The notes beneath the pieces are model-generated. The model worked only from the letters and a program-made list of their open reading frames with translations. It did not search any database and had not been told where the DNA came from. Below, one piece after another: positions 51,565 to 61,869 of a stretch of 64,000 nucleotides of DNA (position 1 is its first letter; each line of letters opens with the position of its first letter). This DNA comes from Lotus japonicus (taxonomy: Eukaryota > Streptophyta > Magnoliopsida > Fabales > Fabaceae). The stretch is taken from assembly GCF_012489685.1 (NCBI RefSeq), contig NC_080043.1, forward strand, positions 14,316,223 to 14,380,222, read 5' to 3'. Made by a program: the position numbers and the translations under genes.

Positions 51565-51896
51565 CTCCATCCGTTCCAGAAAGTTTGTAGTTTAAGGTTG
51601 TGGCACAAAGATTAAGAAAGCAATTATTAATAATATAATTTGATTAGATTGCCCTTATTTAATTTTACTAGAATGATGTGCAACTATTAAATTATACTAC
51701 TTAGATAGAGAAGAATGTAATTAATAGATAAGAGTTGTGGTTGGTTAATATGACAAGTGAAAAGTGAGATAAAATGTATTAAATGAGGGTATAAGTGGAA
51801 AAAAATAGCAAAAAATGCATTGGTTTTCTAAAACAACAAACATTTTGGGATATTGAAAGATGGTCCAAAACAACAAACTTTCTGGAACGGAGGGAG
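51565..51896. mobile_element. Stowaway-like MITE nested in copy 1
   Basis: CTCCATCCGTTCCAGAAAGTTTG at the left is mirrored by CAAACTTTCTGGAACGGAGGGAG at the right; TA flanks both ends. 332 bp. The other two copies of the host repeat lack it at the equivalent site. Confidence 0.87.
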
Positions 51897-51945
51897 TAGT
51901 AAAAATATTTTTCTTCATCATATTTAGAAGAACTCTCATTGCTTG

Positions 51946-52220
51946 TTGGTGGGGATGACGCAACTATCCGCAGCCTAGTACAAGAAATGGAGAAGTGGTG
52001 ACCGCCATGAATGTTGGGGTTATTCTTTGGTGTTGGTTTTTGGTTTGGTTTAGATTTTCTTCGGGGTTTCCCTTTGTTCAAGAGGTTCTTGTTGTTTATA
52101 GGGTTATTAAGCGGTGTGTATTCTTGAGGATGGTTGGTGTTTTTGTTTTTGTTATTCTCATTATCCTGTTCCCTAGCTTAGTCTCTTTCCTCTTTATTAA
52201 TATATTTGGACTTCCAAAAA
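51946..52220 (+). mobile_element. 5'-truncated LINE nested in copy 1
   Basis: A 15-bp target duplication AACTCTCATTGCTTG lies at 51931-51945 and 52221-52235. The insert ends in TTTATTAATATATTTGGACTTCC plus A-run, a LINE-like 3' end with AT-rich tail. The equivalent positions of copies 2 and 3 show one uninterrupted AACTCTCATTGCTTGCCACAT, confirming the empty site. Confidence 0.85.
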
Positions 52221-52456
52221 AACTCTCATTGCTTGCCACATAAAAGATATAACTAATTGAAAATTAAATTACTCAAAAGTGTGTAGATTGTAGAGAATAT
52301 TACATAGGTTCATTAACTCCAACAATTGTAACAGATTTTTTTTATGTTTTAATAGAGTTGGTTGATATATGCATTAGCCAACTATTTCACCAACTTCATG
52401 GAAATTAACCTCATACTGAATATTAGTTATTTTTATTTCATTTTTTAAACTATTTT

Positions 52457-53864
52457 TGTAACACTCCGGTTTCTCAACTGAGGAGTCACATTAGTAACCT
52501 AACAAAGTCTAAGGACTATTTCGTAATCCTAAGAAAACACGATAATTTTTTTCCTTTTCAAAACAACTAAACACAGTTTAATACATAACATAGTCTTAAT
52601 TAAACAACCCGTTCCCGACATATAATAATAGTGTCTTACAATAACATAAGCAAGTTTCCAAAATAAGTACGCACACTTAAACAGTGGCGAAAACAGGGTT
52701 TTAGTAACAGAGTTTTCAGATAACGAAGAAGACTCAAGGCATAAACTACTAAGAGGAAAAACTATACAGCTTCTTCCATTTTTGCTCCGCCGGTTACTAT
52801 CCCTCCTCCATCTCAGCATGGCTAAGCATCGCCAGAAGGCTCTTCATCGCCTAATAGTGTTAAGCGCCCAAATAACAAGTAGCAAATAGAAAGGGTTAAC
52901 TACATGCAACTACCACGTATAAAAGAGAAAAGCATGCTAATCAAATTTAAGTGCATATCATGACATGTAAGCTAGCAACTTAATTCAAAATAGATAACGA
53001 AATATATCCAACAACATAAATTTAATTCAGATATCAGCAACATAGACTTAATCAGATATCAGCAACATAATAACATATTTAAGTCGGGTAACAATAACCT
53101 CAACAATATAACATCAAATGAGATATCAACAATTCTCAACAACATAGGGTCAGGTGTTAGTTCCCTATATAATGCAACTATATGCTACTACCAAAATTGA
53201 TCGATCAATAACGTCTCGCAAGACGGGACAGACGTGGAACGACAACCACTGAATGCCACTTAATAACGCCTCAAAAGACGGGACAACCATGTGGAACGAC
53301 AACCACTGAATGCCACTTAATAACGCCTCGAAAGAAGGGACAACCATGTGGAACGACAACCACTAAATGCCACTTAATAAAGCCTCAAAAGACGGGACAA
53401 CCATGTGGAACGACAACCACTGAATGCCACTTAATAACGCCTCGAAATACGGGACAGGCATGTGGAACGACAACCACTGCACTGCCACTAAGTTTCAGCC
53501 CTATATGCCAAAATCAATCAACAATAACCATGTCTTATCCACTAGAAAGCAGCAATGACATAAACCAGTAAACGGCCGAAGCCTCTCAGAAAACGGAGAC
53601 ACACGTCTTAATAAGTTCACTCGGCCGAAGCCTTCAGAAAACATTTGGCCCAAGCCTCAGAAACAGTCAACATAAGCAAGCATACAACATTGAAAGCATA
53701 CCAACATTTCAATCAATTGTCAATCAAGTTTAAACAACTTCATCTCAAACGCATGTAGTGCGATAAAAGCATGCAAGACTCAAAGACGCGCTAAAACTGA
53801 GTTACCCTTACCTTCGTGAGTAGAAGTTGTGCATGGAAGTTGCGAACCTAGAACAAGGCAAGAG
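52457..53864 (-). repeat. Possible gypsy-type LTR or LTR remnant
   Basis: TGTAACACTCCGGTTTCTCAACTGAG at the left and CTAGAACA at the right give TG...CA limits, and the TGTAACAC(C)CCG-type start is seen in plant gypsy LTRs. No internal domain, primer site or second LTR is in the window, and no target duplication is visible, so the call is tentative. It contains the 57-bp minisatellite. Confidence 0.35.
53208..53490. repeat. 57-bp minisatellite, five copies
   Basis: Unit starts ATAACGCCTC and includes GACGGGACAACCATGTGG and AACGACAACCACTGAATG. Five consecutive copies differ by a few substitutions and a 2-bp gap in the first. As 57 is a multiple of three it opens a 19-residue repeated frame on the minus strand, which is not a gene. 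Confidence 0.92.
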
Positions 53865-54253
53865 CAGATGGCCCGTGGAAGTTGTGGTAGAGAAAAAATG
53901 AGTTTAGTTCCCAGAGAAGAGAGATGAACGCGGTGATTAAGAAAAGTGAAAGAAAAAATAGATTCTCACAGGGGGCTTGTTAGAGAACCTTGTTAGAATT
54001 TGGTGTGTGGGTTTTTTTTTTTTTGGTGAACATTGGTTTTACAAAATAGGTTGAATGCATAATTTGAAATTTCTTTCGTAGAAGATTTATGTAATTATTT
54101 GATCCATTATGAGTTCATGAATCGACGTATTTAATATTTATTTTTGTTGGGCCTAAGCCCAATTGATAAGTGCACAGAATTATTGATGTTGGGTCAGGTA
54201 AGTAACGTAGAGCCCATAATGGATGGAAACTAGGGTTAGGGTTACTTATGTAT

Positions 54254-54304
<51 letters not shown>

Positions 54305-55197
54305 CTCAGATCCATTCTCCTTTTTTGTGCTCTGGCTGCCTAGTCTTTTCATCAAAAGCTCAGTCATAGACAGATAAAATACAATAGGAAGATATGAATT
54401 TGGAGCAAGAACTTGTGCATAGATCTCAAGTCAGGTAGATTTTTAAAGTTGTCAAAATTCTCATTATATCTTCTTTCAAACTTACATAATATATATTATT
54501 ATATTAGTGCTTTATAATTCATAATATTTATTCAACTGAAATCTATTTCTTACAGATCTCCCCATTAGGCGAAAAGAGTTGGTTGAAAATCGTACGGTTC
54601 TAGTGATAATTCTTGGTAAACGCACCTTTAATGTGGACACTCAAAGTTGGTTTTTCATAGGAATATACATAAAATTATCACTATATGACTAAATTGCATG
54701 TTGAATATTGGCACATCACGAAGAACATTTTATACAATTGTATAAAAAATCAAAAAGATGTAACAAGGAGCAAACCAAATATAAGAAAAGGTAAAAGTAT
54801 TTTTCTCCAATCATATTTAGAAGAACTCTCATTGCTTGCCACATAAAAGATATAACTAATTGAAAATTAAATTACTCAAAGATGTGTAGATTGTAGAGAA
54901 TATTACATAGGCTCATTATCTCCAACAATTGTAACATAGATATTTTTTTATGTTTTAACAAAGTTGGTTGATATATGCATTAGCCAACTATTTCACCAAC
55001 TTTATGGTAACTAACTTGATACTGAATAATACTTAATTTTTATTTAATTATTTTTTAAATAAATTATCGTTGTCATGAATTATTATGCTAATACTTGAAA
55101 TTATTTGTAAAATTAGTTTTGAGTGTAAAACTGCAAATAATTTTTAATAGAGAAATAACATTAAATCCATAACTTTTTCACTCAAATAATAATAATG

Positions 55198-55247
55198 AAT
55201 AATGTCTCTACTACTTTATGTCAAAAAAATAATGTCTCTACTACTTT
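55198..55247 (+). repeat. Ultra-short poly(A) insertion with documented empty site
   Basis: AATAATGTCTCTACTACTTT occurs twice (55198-55217, 55228-55247) around ATGTCAAAAA. Copy 3 near 63180-63200 has the sequence once and no insert. Confidence 0.7.
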
Positions 55248-56335
55248 TTCAAATATTCTTATTATTTAAAACATAATAAGAATAATTTTAAATAATCAAA
55301 AGTTTGAAAATAAAGTAAATTATAATACAATATATCCAAGTTTAGGAAAAATAAAATAAATATAAATTTACGAAAAATATTTTGACTCTGGATTTCCAAA
55401 TAATAATGATCAATTAGAATTATCATTATGTATTTTTTGTGTGTAGAATTATCATTATATAATATTAATACTTAATATGGAAGTTTAATTAAAAAATGTA
55501 ATATATCATTCCCATTAATAATTTATAGTATTATTTGATTATCTTTTAATATTTTCCTTAAATATGTTTCTAGTTGTTATCTTTTTTTCCAGTGGTTTTC
55601 ATATTAGTTTTGGTAGATCTAAAGGGCTATGAGAGTAAAGGGTGTCAGAAGGTCGTCGGAAGGGCGAAGGAAGGGATATCTATGCCAACGAAGCCAGCGG
55701 AAAGTTTGAGAAGTCTTGGATGGTGTGTTCCAGGAACGAGAGTAGTTGTACCACTTGGCAAACATTGAGTACCACTTGCAAGGCTCCTTTATTTCCTGCC
55801 ACACCAGTTGAGAGTGGACTTCAAGTGTAGATGCTTTTGAAACAATGTGGCAGAAGAAACTTTACTATTGGTTATGCAAATAGTTCAAAGACAAATTAAA
55901 TTATATATCTATTTCTAATGTCTCACTATGCCGATGATAACAACAACACATAGAAATTTTAAGGACATTGACACTCACCATATTCATAAGCATATCAATA
56001 AGGCTGATATGGAATCTGAATCTTCTAGAGAATATGCAATCATTATGGTGAATCTTATTAACCTTGTTGATATGCTTATGAATTTTGTGATGAGTGTCCC
56101 TTAAAAACTTAAGTGTTGTTGTTATAATTTACCTAGTTAGACATTTGAAATAGATATATAATTTGTCTTTGAATTGTTTGCAAAACTAATGGTCAAGTTT
56201 ATTCTGACACATTATTTCAAAAGCATCAATACTTGAAGTCCACCCAACTAGTGGGGCAAGAAATAACGGAGTCTTGCAACTGCTACTCAATTTGCCCAAG
56301 TTACCATTCCTGTTACTGGAACACACCATCCTGGA

Positions 56336-57035
56336 TAGGGGTGTTCGCGGTTCGGTTTGGACCGGTTTTTGGTGAAACCAAAAACCGATCCAATCAAAAT
56401 TCATTGGTTCGGTTTCCACCAATTGTTAACCAAAAAAAATTCAAAACCGAACCAAACCGAACCGATGATGAACGGTTTGGATCGGTTCGGTTCATCGATT
56501 TCACAACTTCTTTTTTTAGTTGTCAATATCAATTCCACAACTTTAAATATAAAGCAATCACATATGATTCACAACTTAACAATGCATAAAAATGACAAAT
56601 CAATAACCCAACCATAACTTAATAACAAATCCATAATCAACAACTTAATTACTTAACAATGTAGAAATGCTTAAATTGGTGTTTGATATTAGTACTATTA
56701 CAAATTAATAATAGAAAACAAAAACATAATAAGTCTAACAAACATAAAAAGTCTAACATGAACATTATTTCTTCAAAAAATTACTTTAGTAAATACATAC
56801 ATATATATATATATATATTAAATATTTCGTAAATAAATATTTATCATCGGTTCGGTTCATCGGTTCATTGGTTTTTAATTTTTCAAACCGTGAACCGAAC
56901 CAATCTTCATTGGTTTTTATCGGTTTGGATCGGTTTTGAACCAAATAACAAAAAAAAACCAATCCAATTGCTTTGGTTCGGTTCGGTTCGGTTCGTCGGT
57001 TTCATCGGATTGATCCGAACCGATGAACACCCCTA
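56336..57035. mobile_element. hAT-type MITE rich in GGTTCGGTT repeats
   Basis: Ends TAGGGGTGTTCGCGGTTCGG and (reverse complement) TAGGGGTGTTCATCGGTTCGG; perfect 8-bp duplication ATCCTGGA at 56328-56335 and 57036-57043. 700 bp, with subterminal ACCGAACC/GGTTCGGTT motifs on both sides, as hAT transposase sites often are. No coding. Copy 3 shows the uninterrupted ACACACCATCCTGGACTTC. Confidence 0.88.
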
Positions 57036-57819
57036 ATCCTGGACTTCTCAAACTTTTCACTTGCTTCGCTGGCGTAGATATTCCCTCATTCGCCCCTTTC
57101 ACGACCTTCTAACACCCTTCTCTCTCCCATAGCCCTTTAAATCTGCTAAAACTAATATGAAAATCACTGGAAATATTATAACCACTAAAAACATGTTTAA
57201 GAAAAATATTGAAAAATAATCGAATAATACCATAAATTATTAATGTGCATGATATAATTCATTTTTTTATTAAATTTCCATATTAAGTATGAATATTATA
57301 TAATGATAATTCTACGCACATAAATTATAAAATTATAATTCTAATTAATCACTATATATTTAAAATCCAGAGTCAAAATATTTTCATAAATTTATATTCT
57401 ATTTTATTTTTCCTAAACTTGGATACAGTTTTTGAATTTACTTAACTTTCAAACTTTAAATTATTAAAAATTATTATTATCAGTTTTTAAATAATAAGAA
57501 TATTTTAAAAAGTAATATAGACATTATTAATCATTATTATTTGAATGAAAAAGTTATGGATTTCATGCTATTTTTATATCAAAAATTATTTTAGTTATTA
57601 TACGTCAAACTACTTTTACAAATAATTTCAAGTACTAACATAATAATTCATGCCAACGATAAACATTGTTTAAAACAATTAAATAAAAATAAGTAATATT
57701 CAATATGAGTTCAATTACCATAAAGTTGGCGAAATAGTTGCCCAATGCATGTATCCACCAACTCTGTTACAGCATTAAAAAAAAGCTCTGCTACAATTGT
57801 TGGAGTTAATGACCCTATG

Positions 57820-57913
57820 TTTTTTTTTTGATAGGCCAATGTTAGTTGTTAATTGTTAGTAAATTAGTTCCTTCGCCAGGATTCGAACCCTGGCCCTTCA
57901 CTCTGCAAATCCC
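57820..57913 (-). mobile_element. SINE copy in the right arm
   Basis: Minus strand: GGGATTTGC, B-box GGTTCGAATCC, TAATTTACTAACAATTAAC, CCTATC and poly(A). Homologous to 29281-29374. Left-arm sequence near 54890-54925 shows the site without it. Confidence 0.8.
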
Positions 57914-58249
57914 TTCATTCTCTACAATATACACAGAGTAATTTAATTTTCAATTAGTTATATCTTTTATGTGGAAAGAAATGAGAGTTCTTCTAAATAT
58001 GATTGAAGAAAAATATTTTTACCATTTCTTTTGTTTTCTTTGCCCCTGCAGCATCTTTTTGATTTTTTTTTATACTATTGTAGAGAGTGCTTTTTGTGAT
58101 GTTCCAATATTCAACATGTAGTTTACTCATATAGTAACAATTTCATGTATATTCCTATGAAAAACCAACTTTGAGTTTCCACATTAGAGGTGTGTTTACC
58201 AACAATTATCAGTAGCGTCACACAATTTTCTACCACCCCTTTTGGGGAT

Positions 58250-58400
58250 TTCTTCTCCTTTTTTTTAAGATTCAACTCAAATTTATTCGATTAAAAGAGG
58301 GTCAAAGACCCGAATACACAATTGGCTTAATGAATAACATCAGTTCAACTCGTAAGCCCCACAAAACGAATAAACAACTCCCTCCAAATTTGGAGGTCTT
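58250..58400 (-). mobile_element. Short 5'-truncated LINE fragment
   Basis: On the minus strand it ends TCGAATAAATTTGAGTTGAATCTT plus A-run. It interrupts the right arm between ATTTTCTACCACCCCTTTT and TTTTTTCGCCCTATGGGGAG, which are contiguous in inverted form in the left arm. Exact ends unclear. Confidence 0.55.
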
Positions 58401-58493
58401 TTTTCGCCCTATGGGGAGACCGGTAAGAAATAGATTTCTACTGAATCAATATTATGACTTGTAAACACTAATATAGAAATATAAATTATGTAA

Positions 58494-59415
58494 TTCGACT
58501 TGATAGATTTGTTGATGTCCAGTGTTGGTGTTGTTGGGATGAGGCATGTCTTCAGGGAAACGAACAGTATTGCCGATAGATTGGCTAAAGATTGGGTTTA
58601 AAGGCATGAGCCTTGGTGGGTTTACTTAAATCCAGTTTGAAGATAGCTCAGTTGTTCTTCATGATGGCATTGGATTGGTGTTGTTCTGTTGTTGTTGTCT
58701 TGTGGGAGATGTTGGTGTTGTTGTTTCTCATTTTTTATATTATTGTGCTTTGAATTTTCTGCAGGAATTTTTATGTGTAGTTGCAGGTCTGTTCACAATT
58801 TGTTGTGGCCAAAGAATAAAAGGCTTATCCAGCTGGAATACCGCTGGTTGATGCAAAGACATGTGGTTTCATGAGTTGGTTGTAGCTGCGAGCTTTTGGT
58901 TTTAATGGATACACAGATGTTTCGAGCATGAGTGCGCGTGGAGCTTGGAAACTACGGGCTTCTTTTGCAGTGGTTATGAGGATGCAAAGTGAGATGGAGT
59001 GTCTACGGATTGTTGTGCAGGGATTTTTGGCTCATCTGGAGTGGCATAGGAACGATGATTAAAATGTGGGATTAAGATTTCTTAAGATTGGTTTGGTGGT
59101 GTTTTGGCTCATGGGTTGCATTCGATTGCTGATTTTTGTATTATTTTTTGTCATTTAGATGTGCTGGTTCATAGTGGTTCTTGTAATGGATTATATGGTC
59201 TAAAGTTGGGTCAGGATTATTTTTATTTGTTTGGTTCCCTAGAGTATTGGCACTCTTTTTTCTTCACTAGATTTTTATCCTAATGAATTTTTCCTAGTAA
59301 GGTTTTAATGAGTCTCATCTCTAAGTTATGGCTATTGTATGTTTTTTGGATTTCTCATGAGAGTGTTGTTCTCATGAAGGGTTCTTTATCAATAAAAATT
59401 TATGTTGTCGAAAAA
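58494..59415 (+). mobile_element. 5'-truncated L1-type LINE
   Basis: A 13-bp target duplication, ATAAATTATGTAA at 58481-58493 and ATAAATTACGTAA at 59416-59428 (one mismatch). The 5' part codes the end of an RNase H domain (MRHVFRETNSIADRLAKDWV) followed by a stop; the rest is 3' UTR ending TTATGTTGTCG plus poly(A). Confidence 0.85.
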
Positions 59416-59591
59416 ATAAATTACGTAACTCTGACAGAAGATATAATGAGAGTTTTGGCATCTTTAAAAATCTACTTGCATTGAGATCCATGCACAAGCG
59501 TGAACACCAAATACATATCTTCCTCTCATATTTTCTCTGTCTAGAACTGAACTTTTGATGGAAAGACTACGCATTCAGTGTTCAATAAAGG

Positions 59592-59596
<5 letters not shown>

Positions 59597-59659
<63 letters not shown>

Positions 59660-59688
59660 GCGCGTGCGCGCGCACACACACACACATA
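59597..59688. repeat. (CT)n - (GC)n - (CA)n compound microsatellite
   Basis: About 60 bases of CT dinucleotides followed by GCGCGTGCGCGCGC and CACACACACACA. The inverse, far shorter, is at 54268-54304 in the left arm (GT and GA runs) and at 62272-62286 in copy 3, so it expanded in the right arm. Confidence 0.93.
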
Positions 59689-59859
59689 TGTAATACATAA
59701 GTAACCTTAACCCTAGTTTCCATCTATTATGGGCTCTATGTTAATTACTTGACCCAACATCATCATTCAACGCACTTATCCTAATGTGCATGGTATTTAT
59801 ACTTTAGGATCAACGCTTAAATGGTCTGGTGCTGGTAATGTGATTTCTCTTTCTACTTT

Positions 59860-60370
59860 TTTTGTCTAGGTATTGGAAGGTTAGGATTGTGGAGAAGATT
59901 AATTTTCATTGTTGGTTTGTACTACCTGAGATAATTCCTTGTATTGTGTATAGATTCCAGTCGAGATTTATACTTCATCATTCTACAATCGTAGTTCTTC
60001 TTCTTAGGAAAAAAATTTCTTTATGTGTGGTCTTTGCAAGGCGTTCTTTTATTGATCACATATAGATATGGATTAGCTTTCTCATTCATAGTCATGCTTG
60101 TCCAAATTATCATCTCACTCATTGGTGGATTTGTTGGTGGATGAATAGTATGTTGGATTGTTGGTGGATCCTAAGCCCTAGAATTCTGACAAGTAAGAAA
60201 GTTTTTACAAAGACAACAATTGTTATTTCCGATTTATAGTTAAAATGTAATCACTGCTTAGGACATATGGAAAGTTTCAGTTTTTGTTGTTCTTCGTGAA
60301 GCTAATACGATTGCAGATAAGTTGGTTAAGTTGGGATTTCTTAAAGAGATTATCATGAAGGTATGTGTGT
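59860..60370 (+). pseudogene. Degenerate LINE fragment
   Basis: Translation near 60270-60355 reads VVLREANTIADKLVKLGF, the end of an L1-type RNase H domain. Upstream stretches may be decayed LINE too. No tail or target duplication is clear. Confidence 0.5.
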
Positions 60371-60749
60371 CTCCTCCTTATTCATTTATTTTATTTTCAT
60401 TTTGTACGTTTTATTGTTTTTCTCTTGTTTTATTTCATATCCACACCCCTAAAATATATCGTGAATATTCTAAATTACAAACTATAGTAATAACAAGTCA
60501 ATACTATAATTAATAATTTTCATTAAGTTATATTAATTCCATAAACCTTTTTCAAGTCATTTTAATGATGCACATCACCCTACTATATTTTTAATACATA
60601 ACATTTATATAATTAGGATCTTTTATGGTTTTTAAATAAATTAAATGATTCTAAATTTAATCATAAAAAAAATACATTTCTTTTCAAGTGATGATATAAT
60701 ACTAATGTTGTCATAAATATTATTTTATTACTTAACTTTTAAGAATCAG

Positions 60750-61560
60750 TTTTTTTTCGAAAAGAGAAATATTAATGTATTAGAGAAACATGAGAACACC
60801 CTTTTCATGAGCTAGGTAATAGTTTGTAGTCCACTAGTGGTCTTAGAAAGAGTAAAAAAAAATCATCAAATATAATAAATACAAACAACAACAAAGCAGT
60901 AATCGATGAAAAAGCCATCCAACGCAGAGAAAAACAGAGGAAACTCGTGCAACATCTCCAGTTGGGAGAAAAACAACAATAGGACTCGGACCAGCAAAGA
61001 CATAACTCAGGAACCTTCAATATGCAAGCCAACAACGCATCAGTAGATACAAGGACCTCACCATCACTCGGCTGGAACGACAACAGGAGACAGAAGCTCA
61101 AAGGACAACATAAGTATCGGACATAACACAAACATAGTGCCTCATAATCACCATACCTCAGCATCATCATGAAGCTGCAATGTCTAGTGACGAGAAGGAA
61201 CAAAGGCTTTCTCCGTAGAAAAAATTCGAAAGAAAGAGAACATAATCAGCCAAACAACTACCTCTAGGAAGCTTTAGAACATCACTAAGCATTGAGTCTC
61301 CGGCCATAAATTCCTCAAAAGCAATACCATAGATAATAGAATAGGATGTAGGCACATCCCATTCACAATAGAAAAGAAGCCCAGATTGGGACTAACTTGT
61401 GGCAACCTGTTTTAACTAAGTAGTTTGCTTGCTATTGGACTCTCTGTAGATATGGCTTACTCCAACACAATCAACTTCAATGCACAAAAGATCAATCAGA
61501 TTTATGTCTTGAAAATCACAAAGCAATGCAATGGAAAGTTTTTCAATGAACAAAGTCTTA
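60750..61560 (-). pseudogene. Degenerate LINE, 3' end with poly(A)
   Basis: On the minus strand the region ends ATTTCTCTTTTCG followed by eight A (60750-60757). About 61450 the frame reads SHIYRESNSKxxxLxKTGC-like, again RNase H. Stops and frameshifts throughout; the open frame at 60805-61203 is part of its 3' UTR. Confidence 0.55.
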
Positions 61561-61869
61561 CATGTGGTTAAGTTACAGTTTGTTATGGGATGGAAAATAT
61601 CCTCAAAGTCTTACCTTGGCAATTTCAACTGGTCACTGGAAACCAAGCATGTACACACCAAAATGGGGGAAAGCCTCACTAAAGTAAGCAAAAGTCTGAC
61701 TAAAGTGGGAAAAGTCTTATATTGTTTTCCAAACTGATATGGATCTACTGGTGTTGCAACCTTAGTTAGTTGCAAAAATGGCCTTCAGCATCAATGTTGT
61801 TACTCGAAGACTTAGGAAGCGTTGATGCTCGAGTTTAGGTAGGTGATTTTGGGGATGAAAAGAAAGACA

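Larger units (their letters stand above)
51454..52456 (+). mobile_element. Large inverted-repeat element, partial copy 1
   Basis: From TCACTATATGACTAAATTGCATGTTGAA this matches the left arms at about 54675-55060 and 62655-63045. It is interrupted by a Stowaway MITE (51565-51896) and a LINE (51946-52220) and stops near 52456, where other copies continue. No coding seen. Confidence 0.8.
53868..59790. mobile_element. Large inverted-repeat element, copy 2 (nearly complete palindrome)
   Basis: After a 300-bp left flank shared with copy 3, the left arm (about 54170-56011) is mirrored by the right arm (about 56045-59775). Outer marker: GATAAGTGC ... GATGTTGGGTCA on the left against its inverse near 59740-59780. 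Innermost match: CATAAGCATATCAA near 55996 and its inverse near 56070. The right arm is longer only because it hosts a hAT MITE, a SINE, two LINE fragments and microsatellite growth. Arms contain a stretch reading KSWMVCS and TCKAPLFPA that looks coding but is riddled with stops. Type unknown; no transposase. Confidence 0.75.

Noticed and set aside
51353..51595. Open frame rich in Val, Met and Ala
   Set aside because: It is translation of the GGN microsatellite running into the inverted-repeat element.
53165..53490. Regularly spaced repeats, CRISPR-like at first sight
   Set aside because: Units are contiguous 57-mers without unique spacers, in a plant nuclear genome; it is a minisatellite.
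57880..57900. Possible tRNA gene (GCCAGGATTCGAACCCTGGC)
   Set aside because: Only a T-arm/B-box part is present, with a poly(A) tail and a second copy at 29281; it is a SINE fragment.
59541..59723. Open frame with long alternating Arg-Glu run
   Set aside because: It is the (CT)n microsatellite read on the minus strand.
60805..61203. Open frame of 132 codons on the minus strand
   Set aside because: It lies downstream of LINE RNase H remains and upstream of the LINE poly(A), so it is 3' UTR of a dead LINE; Cys/Leu-rich with no domain.
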